64,000 bases of DNA from Canna indica (GCA_034359265.1 CP136896.1:22165501-22229500); one strand, 5' to 3'. Counted from the first letter of the stretch, positions 1 to 11,222 are shown. The notes: a model not told the origin generated them from the sequence alone. Program-made: numbers and translations.

Positions 1-353
1 CAAAACATTTAATTCTAAGGTATATACATTTTCTTGCCTATTTCCTATGAACATGATATCGTTTGAAGGTGTACTTCTAATAATGCATTTAGATGCTTCA
101 AACATAATTATGTACCCATTATCACATAATTGAGATATGCTAATCAAATTATGCTTTAAACCATCAACTAATAAAATATTTTTGATACATGGGTAAGGGA
201 GTTTACCTATGTCACCAATGCCAACAATCTTACCTTTGGTATTGTCTCCAAATGTGACATTTCCACCATATTTACTTGATAGGATTGCGAACAAGTTGAT
301 ATCTCCCGTCATGTGATTCGAGCAACCACTATCCAAGATCCAAGTACTCCTAT
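1..353 (-). pseudogene. copia pol fragment: aspartic protease and GAG-pre-integrase start
   Basis: The minus strand reads an open frame from about 353 to the window edge. It holds the copia protease signature D-S-G followed by C-S-N-H-M-T-G, then a stretch with the pattern LVDGLKHNLISISQL, which is the usual protease-to-GAG-pre-integrase linker. Copia protease cleaves the Gag-Pol polyprotein. This frame differs from the gag frame by one base: gag terminates at TAG 352-350 and the protease reads on in the neighbouring frame across the same junction. Plant copia elements usually have one continuous gag-pol frame, so a small indel is the simplest explanation. Integrase, RT and RNase H lie outside the window. 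Confidence 0.85.
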
Positions 354-1981
354 TTGGTTGAGGATGTTTCTCTACCTACAAAAGGAGAAGACACTTTCTT
401 AGGTACCCAAATTTCTTTGGGTCCTTGAGTGTTAGTCACTTTTGGAACCCATGTGAATCTTGCATGTGGGTTCCTCCTTAATGCACAATCTTTGGCTATA
501 TGGCCAAAAATACCACAAGAAAAATAATTACCATGAAACTTTCTTTGTGTGTATGTGTGAGCATGTGAGTGTGATGATTTCTTTTTATTGACAACTTTTG
601 GCATGACATTTTGAATAGTTGTCATTTTTTCATTGAGCATGCAAAGTTCTTTCTTTAATGTTAGCATGCTATCATTTAAATGCTCTACTGTAACACATAA
701 GTACTTGTTTTCTTTTTTCAATTTTTTATTATCTATTTCTAGATCTTTGTTAGCCTTTTCTAGGATGCACTTTTCTTCCTCAAGGTTTTCTACCTCTTTC
801 CTAAGATCATTGCAGGAAAGTATTAATCCATCATTTTTAATTTCCAAGGATCTATTGTCCTTTTTCAGGTTCTTAAATTTTCTCCTAATTGCAATAAACT
901 CATAATGCATTTGCTCAAATTCAATTTGTAATTCTTCTTGGGTAAATGAATTTTCACCAAAATTAAATCTTACCTCATATTCTTTTGCCATCAAGCAAAG
1001 GTTGGCTTTTTCACTCCTTGCCTCTTCTTCACTTGATGAGGCCTCGCTTTCGTCCCATGTAGCCATCATTGTCTTCTTCTTCTTTTTGTACTTTTCTCTC
1101 TTGTGAGGGTTGGAGATAGTGGCCATCTTTAGAAGCGGACAATCTTTCCTTAGGTGCCCCGACTTGTTGCAATTGTAGCACGTGTAGCCACTTCTTCCTT
1201 TTCTCATGCCTCCCTTCATGAAGCCCATGAACCTTCTTGCAAGCATCGTCATTTCTTTAAGGTCATCCATCTCTTCCTCGGATGACGATGTCTCTTCGGC
1301 TCGATGGGATGCTTTCAAGGCAATGGTCTTGTCTTTTGGAGCCTCTTCTTCTTGATATTGCTTTAAGTGGGTCTCATGTGTCATGAGAGACCCAATGAGC
1401 TCGGTGATCTTCAATTGGCTCAAGTCCATGACTTCCATGATGACCGTCACCTTAGATTCCCAAGATTTTGGAAGAGAACGAAGGAGCTTCCTTACCTTCT
1501 CCTCTTCCCTTATCTCCTTGCTAAGGTTAGCTAAGTCATTCGTAATATTTTGAAACCTAGCATGCATGGCATCAATAGACTAATGTGAAAGCATTTTAAA
1601 CATTTCATAGTCATGCATGAGTACATTGATTTTGGATTCTTTTACTTGCGAAGTCCCTTCATGGGTGATCTCTAGGACCTTCCATACTTGGTATGCGGAC
1701 TTGCATGTAGAGATCCTATTGAATTCATTAATTGATAGACCGCAATATAGAGCATTGACGATCTTGGCATTTGCATTAAATAGCCTAACTTCCTCTTGGT
1801 CCCATTTATCCATGTCCTTATCGGGTTGTTTATACTCTACTAGGATCATCCTCCATACATCCATACCTAAGGATTGAAGGAAGCCATTCGTGCGAATCTT
1901 CCAATATGCATAGTTGTTCTCATCGAATAGTGGTGGAGTGTTAGTAGAGGACCCTTGAGCTAGTTGAATTTCATTAGACAT
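350..1981 (-). pseudogene. copia gag, interrupted by one in-frame TAG
   Basis: This is Gag of a Ty1/copia element. The N-terminal part (from ATG at 1981) has the DUF4219/UBN2-type opening, with YAYWK near residue 25. The frame meets a TAG at 1582-1580 and continues in the same frame through SIDAM into a 405-residue stretch. That stretch has a clean CCHC zinc knuckle (CYNCNKSGHLRKDC), an acidic and lysine-rich linker, a long coiled-coil-like Glu/Lys/Asn segment, and a second knuckle-like motif (YFSCGIFGHIAKDC) whose first Cys is replaced. The stop sits where related Gags usually carry Glu, so a single GAG-to-TAG change is likely. Antisense open frames here are shadows. Confidence 0.9.
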
Positions 1982-2024
1982 GATGACTTGTAGGGAAGAT
2001 GGTTAAGTCTTAGCCTACAACCTA

Positions 2025-2036
2025 GCTCTAATACCA
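2025..2036 (-). other. Primer-binding site, initiator tRNA-Met type
   Basis: The minus strand reads TGGTATTAGAGC, one mismatch from the usual plant retroelement site TGGTATCAGAGC, which is complementary to the 3' end of initiator tRNA-Met. It lies 5 bases inside the LTR edge (2042) and upstream of gag, as expected for priming of minus-strand DNA. Confidence 0.85.
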
Positions 2037-2697
2037 ATTTTTGGATGGACCTTGACACTAGAAAGGAGGGTTAAATAGTGTCAACCCCATTTTAAAATTT
2101 CTTTTAACTTAATTTTGTCTTAGCTTAATGGAATTGTTCTTTAATGAATGATATGATCACAATTCAATCGCAATAATGAAAGCAAGTAAAGAGCAATGCA
2201 AACAAATCAATAGTGGTTCGGCCAACCGCCTACTCCACTACCTTGGCTCCTTACCAAGGATTTTTAAACGCTACTTTATAGAATGTATGTTTCCCATTGA
2301 ATACACTTGAGGACACCCTTCTCCCTCACTTGGAGAACACCTCAATCCTATTCACCTAGGAAAAACACACTTCTAGTTTACCCTAAGTGTTTTCTAGCAC
2401 ACCTAGCAAGCTATCTTAACAAGAAAACAAGATTCAGTAAATTACAAACTTTGGAAAAGAGCTAGTGAAGAAAGAATTAGACTCAAGCTTCTTTCCACCG
2501 CCTTCTTGTCTTCAACTTGCAACTGGAAGAAGATTTCAATGAACGCGACAAGGTTGAAGAGAAGAGATCAGTGTCTGATGAAGTCAAAACTGGGAGCAAA
2601 GAGGCGCACGCAGGTGTAGCTCGTATGAAGGCTTTAAGACTCACTTTTAATGCTCAAATAAGTTTTGCAGAAGTGTTTAATGAAGTTTGGGGAGGAG

Positions 2698-2705
2698 TAT
2701 TTATA
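2698..2705 (-). promoter_or_regulatory. TATA box of copia LTR copy 1
   Basis: TATAAATA on the minus strand, in the context GGTTATAAATACTCC. It follows the palindrome array on the transcribed side and has exact counterparts in the three other LTRs (14684, 43594, 48239), so it probably marks the U3 core promoter. Confidence 0.65.
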
Positions 2706-2740
2706 ACCCCTCAGCCGAACGGCCGTTCAACGGATAAAAA

Positions 2741-3148
2741 ATCGACCGTTGAAGCCGTTCGGTCGCAAGGTCGATCGATCAGTCGGTCGACCGACGGATC
2801 GACCGCCAGGTCCGACCGCTGCAGCTGAGGGAGGGCGGTCGACCGACGGGTTGACCGCCAACATTTCTTCCGACATTCGATCGACCCGTCGGTTGACCGA
2901 ATTACTGCAACGAATCACGCGGTAGAGGCCATCTTTAGGTCGGTCGACCGATTGGTCGACCGCTACATTTCTGCCAAATTTTCACCTCTGTTGGTCGACC
3001 GACGCAGCCCAGCTATTTGCCCTTCTCTACATTCGATCGACCGAATGGCTTTTGCCAATTTCTTGCGATCTCCGGTTGATCAAATGGGCTGCATCGCCAT
3101 TTTATTGCCTTGATCAGTCGACCGACCGGTCGATCGATCCCAGGCTGA
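2741..3148 (-). repeat. Palindrome array (GGTCGACC / CGATCG) in LTR copy 1
   Basis: About a dozen copies of GGTCGACCG-like and CGATCGACC-like words are spread over 400 bases, mostly in palindromic form, immediately upstream of the LTR TATA box. Variants such as GGTTGACC and GGTTGATC look like CpG-to-TpG decay of the same word. The arrangement recurs in every LTR of this family in the window. Confidence 0.8.
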
Positions 3149-3719
3149 GGATGATTAATTCCTTGTATTTTTACATGCCAATTCTAAGGGTTTGGTTACC
3201 AAGTTTCAACTTGGATAACCTTACATTTTAGGCTTGGGATAAACTATTCTAGAGACATATTACATTAAATCTTCTTGACTTAATCCGGAGCATTTCTTCA
3301 ATGATTTCTTCTTCCGTTCTTTGACGATCTTTTCCGTCGTCTCGTTTGAACGAATTAGGCATTCGTATCACAACCTCAACCTGAACTCAAAACTACACAC
3401 TTGGATTAAATACATGTTTGTTATCATCAAAATAAAAATCGAGGCTTAAGAGAGACCCTTAAGCCAACAATAAGTTCCCCCACTTGTTCCTATTTGCCGT
3501 GCAACGGGATATTTCTATTTGTAATACCCAAAAAAAACAAATAATGAAGGTCATTTTTATGCTTGGAATCTTCATTTCACTAGTTACGTTGATGCAACTA
3601 CATTGCTTAGTCTCACCCAAGAAATTTCACATATACAAGATGCTTCGGGTGAGGATATATTCTAGTGGGGGTGGACGAAAAGCCGACACTTCTCAACTCA
3701 GTCTCTTTACCGTCTTTTG

Positions 3720-4741
3720 ATTTCTAGGGGAATTAATGATAAGTATTATTCATTCATTTGGCAACCACAAATTCCTCCTCTGATCTCCATTTTTGGTTGG
3801 CTTCGCACCAGGAAAAGATTGCTTACCAAGGATAAATTAAACAAAATGGGAATCTAGGTTGATGATAAATATTTGCTGTGTCAAGTTGCACTTGAGGCCT
3901 TGTTTGGATGAGGTGAAACATTGTTTAATAATGTATGGTATAGTATGGTATTGTATGATATGATACTGTAAAAATTATTATCTTATTTGGAAGGATGGTA
4001 TGGTATGATATGGTATGGTATGGTTAAATGACAGTAGCTATGGAGGAGAACGACGTCTTGACTAAGTCGATCAAGAATGATAAATAAAAGCCTAATCTGA
4101 TATGGGTATATAAAAGGCATAAGAGGAATTATAAATTTTGATTGATGATATTTTAAAAATAAAATTTCATGAAACCATAAGAAACCACCAAATCCATGAT
4201 TTGAAAACTTGGCCAAAATTTATGATTTTCAAACCATGGTATTACCATACTATACCATGGCCACTTATGAGAAGTCTTCCCAAACATAAAATTAAACCAT
4301 ACCATACCATGATAAACCATACTCTTCAAGGTTGGTAGACCTTGCTTTCCTCATAGAGGTGGACTGGTTTTCTCTAGACTAGTCACCTTGGGATCCTAAT
4401 AGAGTAGGAAAAAAAGAAGAGCATCGCTACAAATATCAGTTGATCTTAATCTGGTGTTGGTTCGTATGGTTGGAAAAGAACGATCCTTTGAAGGAATCAT
4501 TACCCAATATGTTCCTCTTGCTGTGAGTGCTACTAGCTTTTTTTCCTCGCGCCAATAGCATAAAATGGTATGTTAGTATGCATTTTTGTTTCTTTCCACT
4601 TACCTTGTCAAGGGTACCTATGTTCGCAGGTTGTTTCTTTTCTAATGATCTTCTCCACAACCTTCAATTTCTTTCCTCTTTCTAATTGTATTATGTTCAT
4701 TTCTCTTAAATTGAATGCAAGCTGATTTTTATTCAAAAAAA
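3720..4741 (+). mobile_element. LINE 3' remnant (zf-RVT region), split by a MITE
   Basis: Two pieces of one L1-type LINE. The left piece (about 3730-3895) reads FIWQPQIPPLISIFGWL and RLLTKDKLNKMGI, typical of the zf-RVT region behind the reverse transcriptase, with one stop codon. The right piece (about 4400-4741) reads IWCWFVWLEKND, the conserved tail of that region, then a 3' UTR ending in an A-run (4734-4741). The pieces are separated by the fold-back repeat at 3898-4331. Nothing upstream of zf-RVT remains. Confidence 0.7.
3898..4331. mobile_element. MITE-like fold-back repeat rich in TGGTATGGTA
   Basis: The segment starts CCTTGTTTGGATGAGG and ends with the partial inverse (ACTCTTCAAGG). 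Its left part is full of TGGTATGGTATGATA words and its right part of the complement (CCATACCATACC), so the whole piece can fold on itself. It interrupts the LINE zf-RVT reading. There is no coding capacity. Superfamily and exact ends are uncertain because no clear target duplication is visible. Confidence 0.45.
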
Positions 4742-5996
4742 ATGTTAGATTAATTAAGTTGTTTAACCCAAACAATTTGTCAATTTACCAACAAATAGAT
4801 TAGAGTGAGTTGGATTGGTAGTTCGAATATAATTTTGCCGATGAAATGTTATCGGGGAAAAAAGATGAAAATATCCTTGTTGCTTATGTTGCTTCAATTC
4901 GTTTCTAGTTCCATTGAAATTCTAGTATGATTTCTTGTTGTTGTTATATAGTTAGTCATGCATTTAACTGATGTTAATTAATTAATTGCATGAGATGATA
5001 GGTTAAATATACTATTATTGTTGTCATCTTTGTTATTATTGTCATTTTTAGTTTTGTTATTTGTTGAATAGATGATAGGTACCTATTTAGTTAGGATAAT
5101 CGTTAAGTTTGATGTTTGACTTATACTATAGAGGATTCTACATTACACCTATGGACATCTTTATTAGACCCATTAGCCTACAAGTGAAGACACTACTATA
5201 GGAGCATATGACTCAATGCTCGCTAGCTATGCTTTAGAGTAGCTGTGTCTCTTATTTGAGTGGGCTTAAGGTGCTACCTTCGAGATGCGAGAGTGCCCGT
5301 GAAAATTAACTATCTAGCTATGCTTGTCATTTAGTTATTGATGTATGATAATCATTATTGTTTTCATTTGCATATTGAGATATCCTACCCTAGTTGATGA
5401 ATTTTAGTAACTAAAAGTTTGAAGAGGAGATATTTGAGGCAGACTTCTATTTTGATATCACAATTTTATAACTAAAGTAAGACAATTTTGGAATCCTATT
5501 AAATTATCATTTCGATGTACTAGCATTTGGAATTCTTATATACTCTGCTCATGACTATATTATGTTAGATACTCGATTTCTCATGACTATTAAACTTTAC
5601 TTGAATTAATCAGTTGCTTAGAATTTTATTGTCGTTCCACTCGTATTCCTGTTCTATGTTAATTGTTTAGTTGTATTTCCCTTATTACCTAACTTTTTAG
5701 GTAATATACAGGGGATTGATCATGGATTCCAGCTAAACTTCTTGGAACCATAAAGAAAATAGAATCAAACATTAGCCATGGAACAGTGAATGATCACTTT
5801 GACTAATATTCCGAAAAATGGAGAAGTCCACTTTGATTCGAGAACATAGGAAAGAAGAAAAACTTAAAGAAAACTTAAGTTACAAGCATATTAATCAAGG
5901 GTATAACCTTAAACCTTCCGTCACCTTTTATATTGATGAGTTCAAATCTAAATAGTCACAATCTATGGTTTGTTCATTTGAAAGTATTGAGACAAC
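4742..5996. other. Intergenic, no gene seen
   Basis: AT-rich unique-looking sequence between the LINE tail and the 3' end of the transmembrane protein gene. No long open frame, exon pattern or repeat ends were recognised. Confidence 0.4.
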
Positions 5997-8900
5997 TTAA
6001 TCATGATCATGAAGACCTGGCAGAAGAGAAGTCAAGAACCCAAATACAAACATGCGAATCTCTTTGAACACTTGCCAAAAAATGTGTTCATGTTGTACAG
6101 GTTCTTGATGATTCTCATTTGCATTTGGTTGTTCGTGGTTATTAGCTGGTTGGTTCTGATTCATATTGCCAACATCATTATTTTCACCTGCACCTAATAT
6201 AAAGACATTTAGAGGCAAAGAATAAATGGTCCCAGTGAATGTTGTTTCCCTTTTGCAATAGCATTCCAGAATTTACAATGAACGTACTTGGAATTAGAAA
6301 TGGCATATCTCCAAGAAAATATCAGTAGAATGCAATTATTTAGATGGTTCGCTATATTGATGTCTTTCAAGTAATTGGCAATATGTTAGAACCTTGAACT
6401 TAACGAATTAGAGAAAAGAAAAAGTAGCTAAAGAACCAGAACAAACATAATCTCTGGATGTATAAGATGATACCAAGTTGACAATTCATCTTACCATCAT
6501 GACGATCACGAGGGTCATTCTGTAGCCGTAGAGGAACATGCATTTGAGGGTCTCCTTGTCGCCCCAAAACCCTTCTTAGTAAAGGAGCAAAGCTTCTAGT
6601 TTGGTATCTATGAATTCAGGAAGACAAAAGAAACGAGAAGTTGAAACAAGAAAATCAACACAGAAGATAGTGATTTACTGGTACTAAATGACTCGTTGGT
6701 TTTTGAAACTATGGTAAAGAAGAATATAAAATAATTCCAAGCATAGAAGTTAAAGAAATGCTCTCACAGGTAAATAAGTGATGCAAAGATAATGAGAAGA
6801 ATAAGCTTCTGTGCCGATGCATCTTGGCTAAGGAAAAAGACCATAGCCACCAACTTGATGATCAGACCCAAGTCAAGTTGAAATGCTAAGTGAAATCTCC
6901 TTACTACAACTTGTCTTTCAGGACCAGGTTGCTGCCTCACTTCCTGGTCATGTTCATTACCAGCTCCTCCGTAACTTTGTCTCCTGAAAGGTGCACGAAA
7001 GATATTTTGCAAACAATGTATAAGTTGACAATAGAATTTCTACCACACATTCATTGTGCTTGGAACAGATCAATAAGCACAAAGTTTCCGGATCTGGCTT
7101 ATTCTAGTAAAACTTAACTGATTGAACTGGTATAGTGACTATAGTTCAAGACCATTCTTTGATCAATTTCTTGGCCTTATTGCTATAAATCAATCATATT
7201 CAACTAGAACTGGTGAAGTGTTTGTCTGCTTTCTTGATTGTGGATTTCCATACCCACAAAAGAAGAAAAAGAAGTGGCTACCCGATTATAGACGGGAGTA
7301 CTAGGAGGTGTACTAGGAGGGGAGGAAGGAGAGGAGGTCAAGAAAAAAGAAAGGTAAAAAAGGAGCCGCTAACTTTAAATTCTTCTCATTTTAGTTATTT
7401 GTAAAAGTTATAAACTTGGATATTTCTAACTTAAACATATGATTTGTCATCGGGAAATTGGTTTGCCCATCTCTATGCAACCAATATTACTTAGCAAGAT
7501 CATTACCTTAAAAACTAAAATTATGTAAAGCATCATGTAGCTGAAGTATCCAATATTTATGGAACTTGGGAGGAGCCTGAAAATCTTCTCTCCCCTTCTC
7601 TTCTCCCTACTTCTTTCCTACTCAAACAGGCCTTCAGAAACACGATAGTTTACTTATTAAGTAATAGTATCTCATAGAAAAGATATATCTTGAAAGGCAA
7701 GAGATAGATTGCTAATTAGCACAATGAAGATCAATTTACATGGCACAAATTGGACAAGAACAAGTCAAAAATAAAGATTTAATTGAATTAATATAACATA
7801 ACAATGAACATCACTCAGCACCAACCCGTAAAACATATATTACTGATGAATTTAGAACATAACCAAGCTGCATTTAAATTTTATCTCCAACTTTAGGCAA
7901 CTATCTAGTATGACGAATGGTCTAAATGTTTAGCACAAGAATTTTCAAGCAGAAAAAGGATGTTGTTACACGTGCTTTCAATACATATGTTGTTGACTAT
8001 AAGAACCTGTCAGATAATCAAAATTTCATCTTTAGTCTCACAATAAGTCAATAATCAATGCTTACTAGTTTTTGAAGTTGTAAGAAATGACAATAGCTTT
8101 TTTGAATCACGTGCCTGTTTTCTTCCCTCAGAACAATTAAGAAAGAAATTTTTAACTTTTAGTGAACAAGCTAGCAATTAAAAGTTGTTTTCAGCGCCTA
8201 GAGTTTGATCGAACACAAGAAAAAGATAACAGGGAATTATGGATTCAAAAAAGATGAAACAAAAACAAAGATAATTTGATTCGACAGATAGGGAACAGGA
8301 GCATACGATGGTATGTTATACTTCAGCCGAATAAGAGTATTAGGAGAAAACCCAGCTATTGACCCCATGTGTGAAAGACATGGAATAGCATAAATTCCTG
8401 CACCTTGTTCATTATCATCTGGATTGTTAATAGAAACCATTCCAGGTAACATGACAAGAGGCATCTGGATGCCAGAAATATCTGATACCTATATTGCCAA
8501 AAGAAGAATGTTCATTAAAGAATCACAAGACAAATAACTGATTTCTAAGGGAATAAAATTCTACAATGCAAGTATAATGTTCTAAAAATGAGAACCAAAA
8601 AAAAAAAAAAAGAACAACCAATTTAACTCTAGGAAGTTATCGTGGCATGTTGAAGAGACACTACATTTCATAAACAAGAGAAAACACAAAAAAGAGTTCA
8701 AAAAATACTAAATATTCAATGCTTCAACGTCCAACAAAGTGCCAAGCGATGGTGTAAAAAAAAAAAAATGCCAAGCACCGATTCCCATTGACCAAAATCT
8801 TGAAAAAGCATCTAACCTCGGAAGAGACTATATATAAAATTCGAGCTTCGGCCACGGACGATACATAAAACTCCTAATCACGAACGAAATCGTTCCAATC

Positions 8901-9210
8901 CAGGAAAGGAATCGGAAAGAAACTATAAAAGAACGAATCGGATACGAGGAATGGAAAGGATGATCCGAACGATAACGCGCACCTGAGGCTTCGTCCTGCT
9001 GAATGGGGGTTGGAGCGATCGATTTCTGATTCTTCCGCCATTACCGAAGAGAATAAAAAGTGAAAAGAGGAGGAGAAGAGGCCGGTTTTTCAAGGGCGAG
9101 CTCGGCGGTAAGATCAACTTCAAGACGGACACGTCAAGCATTTTCTTTGGACCGTCCACGTAGCAGATCAACGTTGGATCCTCCTTTGTAACACCACGCG
9201 TAACAACCAA
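5997..9210 (-). CDS. Multi-exon gene for a plant transmembrane protein (unnamed family)
   Basis: Five minus-strand exons. Exons 2-5 (8488-8307, 6983-6768, 6607-6495, 6193-5997) have GT/AG borders and join in frame to 235 residues ending LLPGLHDHD. Exon 2 holds LPGMVSINNPDD and GAGIYAIPCL. Exon 3 has two hydrophobic segments (LGLIIKLVAMVFFLS and LILLIIFASLIYL), probably membrane helices. The last exon is Asn/Gln/Glu-rich, then hydrophobic (FVFGFLTSLLPG). The layout faintly recalls HERPUD-type ER proteins, but I do not recognise a named function. The start is unresolved: exon 1 ends at 8983, and the well-placed ATG at 9041 joins exon 2 out of frame, while the in-frame ATG at 9210 adds a 76-residue leader. 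A small missing exon could reconcile this. Confidence 0.75.
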
Positions 9211-9861
9211 ATAAGCTAGGGAATTTTTTATGGGTGTCGTCAGCCATTGTAAGCTGGAATCTACTAGCAGGCCTCATATGTTTACCGATTATTTTAGGGG
9301 CAACGATGTTATTCCAGTAAGAGCATCAAACGATAAAATTTTGACTTTGCTATCTTAACTTTCTTTTCTCATTTTAGGAGGAAATAATAATACAGCTCGA
9401 CTGAAATGAATTATCTTCATTTTAATTTCTTAACATATTATGAACACAAGGAAAGTTCAAATTTTGGACATAAACAGAGCACACTATTGTAGTACGCTAT
9501 GCACAACATAGCACTCTTTTTATTTTTTTGCTTATTTTGTTTAATAAAGTTTCTTGTTATTTCGGACATAAAAAAAGGAATATGCATGTGCGAGAATGAG
9601 TCATTAAATTCGGAATCGACAACCAAACAAAAAAATACTGTACAAATTTCACATATGATTTCCATTCAAACATGATAAAGTAATACTACTTAAAAGAAAT
9701 ACCTAAAAGAAAAACCTAAGAACAGAGTTTAATGCCGAAAACAGAGAAGAAAAAGGATTCATCCATGAATTGCATTCTTGCATAAGTTTCCTTCGTAGAT
9801 CCAAATCAAAGCATTGTCTTTGTATTCAACAGAGCACTCTGTTAGTGGAATTGACTTTGCT
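9211..9861. other. Intergenic between two minus-strand genes
   Basis: Holds the upstream region of the transmembrane gene and the 3' flank of the RING gene. It is AT-rich with no exon or repeat recognised. The short open frame at 9438-9665 on the minus strand has no recognisable features. Confidence 0.4.
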
Positions 9862-10575
9862 CTAAACTTCAATGGCGAGGGGAAACCTACACAACGGGCA
9901 TGACCGTTTCCTCTGAAGCCACTCCGTAATGCAATTTGCATGAAATCGATGACGACATGGCAACTCATGGAGCTCGGCTGCTGCTTCGAAATCGTCTAAG
10001 CATATGACACATAACGTTTCCTTGCTACTGTTACCGCTCGTCCCTTCATCTTGATCGAAGACAATCCTTTTGAGACCACGGACCGCAGCCGTGGAGGCCG
10101 GTATGCCGCCGAAGACTCCTCCGCCGTGCTGATCATCGCCATTCGCCACTCCCGAGAACAAGCCTTGCCTGGCGACGAAACGGGGGACGATCATAGCGCA
10201 CATCACCATAGTGCTGCCATAAATCATGGGAAATTGACGGAAAACCAGGTCGCTGTAGGAGGATAAGTAAGAGGTGAGGAGTTGGACGTTGAGATAATGA
10301 GGACGGGGGAGGGCTTGAACGAGCATGCGCTGCAGGTCTTGCTCCCAGATATGGCGGTCCTGCAGAATGCACCCGAGGGATGGGAGAAACACGTGCTCTC
10401 CACGGCGCCACTCATGGTGTACGCCTTGGAAGATGGAAATGGAAGAGGGATTCTCCCCGAGGCAGAAGCTCAAAGCAAGCGTTGGGGTCGCCGGAAAGTT
10501 GTCTTCCAAGTCAAAGTGAGAGTGGAGATAAAGCTGGAAGTTGTCTGTGCTCACGAAGCCGGACGGTATCGCCAT
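9862..10575 (-). CDS. RING-H2 finger protein, probable E3 ubiquitin ligase
   Basis: Intronless 237-residue protein. The C-terminal RING-H2 domain (residues about 189-229) has every ligand in order: CVIC, then 14 residues, CRHRFH, ANC, 10 residues, CPLC. This is the C3H2C3 form that binds two zinc ions and recruits an E2 enzyme. The protein ends eight residues after the domain. The N-terminal 180 residues have no recognised domain; a mildly hydrophobic stretch (MIYGSTMVMCAMIV, about residue 120) is too weak to call a membrane helix. The start MAIPSGF is the first Met of a frame that stays open to the RING. Codon use is GC-rich compared with surrounding DNA. Overlapping frames on both strands are shadows. 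Substrate is unknown. Confidence 0.88.
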   Translation of the reverse strand: MAIPSGFVSTDNFQLYLHSHFDLEDNFPATPTLALSFCLGENPSSISIFQGVHHEWRRGEHVFLPSLGCILQDRHIWEQDLQRMLVQALPRPHYLNVQLLTSYLSSYSDLVFRQFPMIYGSTMVMCAMIVPRFVARQGLFSGVANGDDQHGGGVFGGIPASTAAVRGLKRIVFDQDEGTSGNSSKETLCVICLDDFEAAAELHELPCRHRFHANCITEWLQRKRSCPLCRFPLAIEV

Positions 10576-11076
10576 CAGAAAATGTTCTTGTTGAAGCTAT
10601 ATCGCGCCAGAAAAAAAGCTTGAAGAAAGTGAGAGTGCGGCTCGAGAATTGGTGAAGAAGGCCGCCGCCGGGAAAGAGAAAGCTCTTCGCCGGTCCGTAT
10701 TCTTCTGCCAATCGACCGTCTACAAGGGCTGAAGTGAAAGCTTCCCCAAATTTAAAGGTGGAGAAGGTCGGTTAGGCGACCAACTGAACGCCGAAACGTT
10801 TGCATTTGAAAAAATCATCGCCCAAACGAACACAAACTGAACCGAGCGAGGAAGACGCAGCTACAGTATTGCTCTTCACGCAAATTGAACCGGCACTCAT
10901 ATCAGTCGGTTCAGGCCTAATTAAGCCCGGTTCGCACATAATTCAAGCCCGGTTCTCTCTCTCTCTCTTTAAGATCGGCCACGTCCATGCCGCACGGGCC
11001 GCGTTGGGTGCGGGACTAGTGTTTCCAAAGAGGGCAATTTGCTGACTCGCTTTGAAACTCTATTACATGGTGATCG
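10576..11076. other. Upstream region of the RING gene
   Basis: About 500 bases with locally raised GC. Probably holds the promoter and 5' UTR of the RING gene on the minus strand; a CT-run (10951-10972) is visible. No separate gene is supported. Confidence 0.35.
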
Positions 11077-11222
11077 GAAATCGCTGTCTGCCGGAGCAAT
11101 CGGGCGGATGCACTTGCAGGCCTTGGCAGGTCAGGGGAGGCTGTGAAGTACTGTGAAGATGCCTTGCAATTGGATCCGTCATTCGACCGTGCTCGCCAGA
11201 GACTAGCATCCCTGCTTGTAAG
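11077..11222 (+). pseudogene. TPR exon fragment, TTL-type (TPR-thioredoxin) protein
   Basis: The frame [18 protein letters not shown] continues with [15 protein letters not shown] and [12 protein letters not shown], then a donor-like AG|GTTGGC at 11222/11223. NRA-ALA-LGR-GEAV-CE-A--LDP---RA-QRLASL is the tetratricopeptide pattern of plant TTL proteins, which put a splice site at about this point. Upstream, the frame meets a stop within a few codons and no earlier TTL exon is seen; no later TTL exon was found before 12466. It is a single stranded exon piece, either a gene remnant or a captured fragment. The TPR reading is secure; the TTL assignment is from memory of the family. Confidence 0.6.

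Larger units (their letters stand above)
1..3469 (-). mobile_element. Ty1/copia retrotransposon, 5' portion (LTR, PBS, gag, start of pol)
   Basis: Read on the minus strand, the order is LTR (3469-2042), tRNA-Met primer site (2036-2025), gag (1981-350) and the first part of pol, which runs off the window at base 1. DSG protease and CCHC gag motifs identify Ty1/copia. The LTR starts TGTTGGC and shares a conserved TTTTGATGATAACAAACATG-like stretch with three other LTRs in this window, so all four belong to one family or close relatives. The layout and long LTR resemble the SIRE/Maximus type; that lineage is inferred. The element is dead in this part: gag has an in-frame stop and pol is out of frame. 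Confidence 0.9.
2042..3469 (-). repeat. copia LTR (copy 1), 1428 bp
   Basis: On the minus strand the LTR begins TGTTGG at 3469 and ends CATCCA at 2042, next to the primer site. The flanking 5 bases at 3470-3474 (ATAAG) should be one half of the target duplication; the other half is outside the window. Inside are a palindrome array (2741-3148) and a TATA box (2698-2705 on the minus strand). It shares its start sequence, array and TATA arrangement with the LTRs at 13667, 42683 and 47389. Confidence 0.85.

Noticed and set aside
633..905. Ser/Phe-rich plus-strand frame inside gag
   Set aside because: Reverse complement of the Lys/Glu-rich coiled-coil part of gag.
10282..10655. Plus-strand frames over the RING gene
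   Set aside because: Antisense shadows of a GC-rich coding region; no domain visible, whereas the minus strand has a perfect RING-H2.
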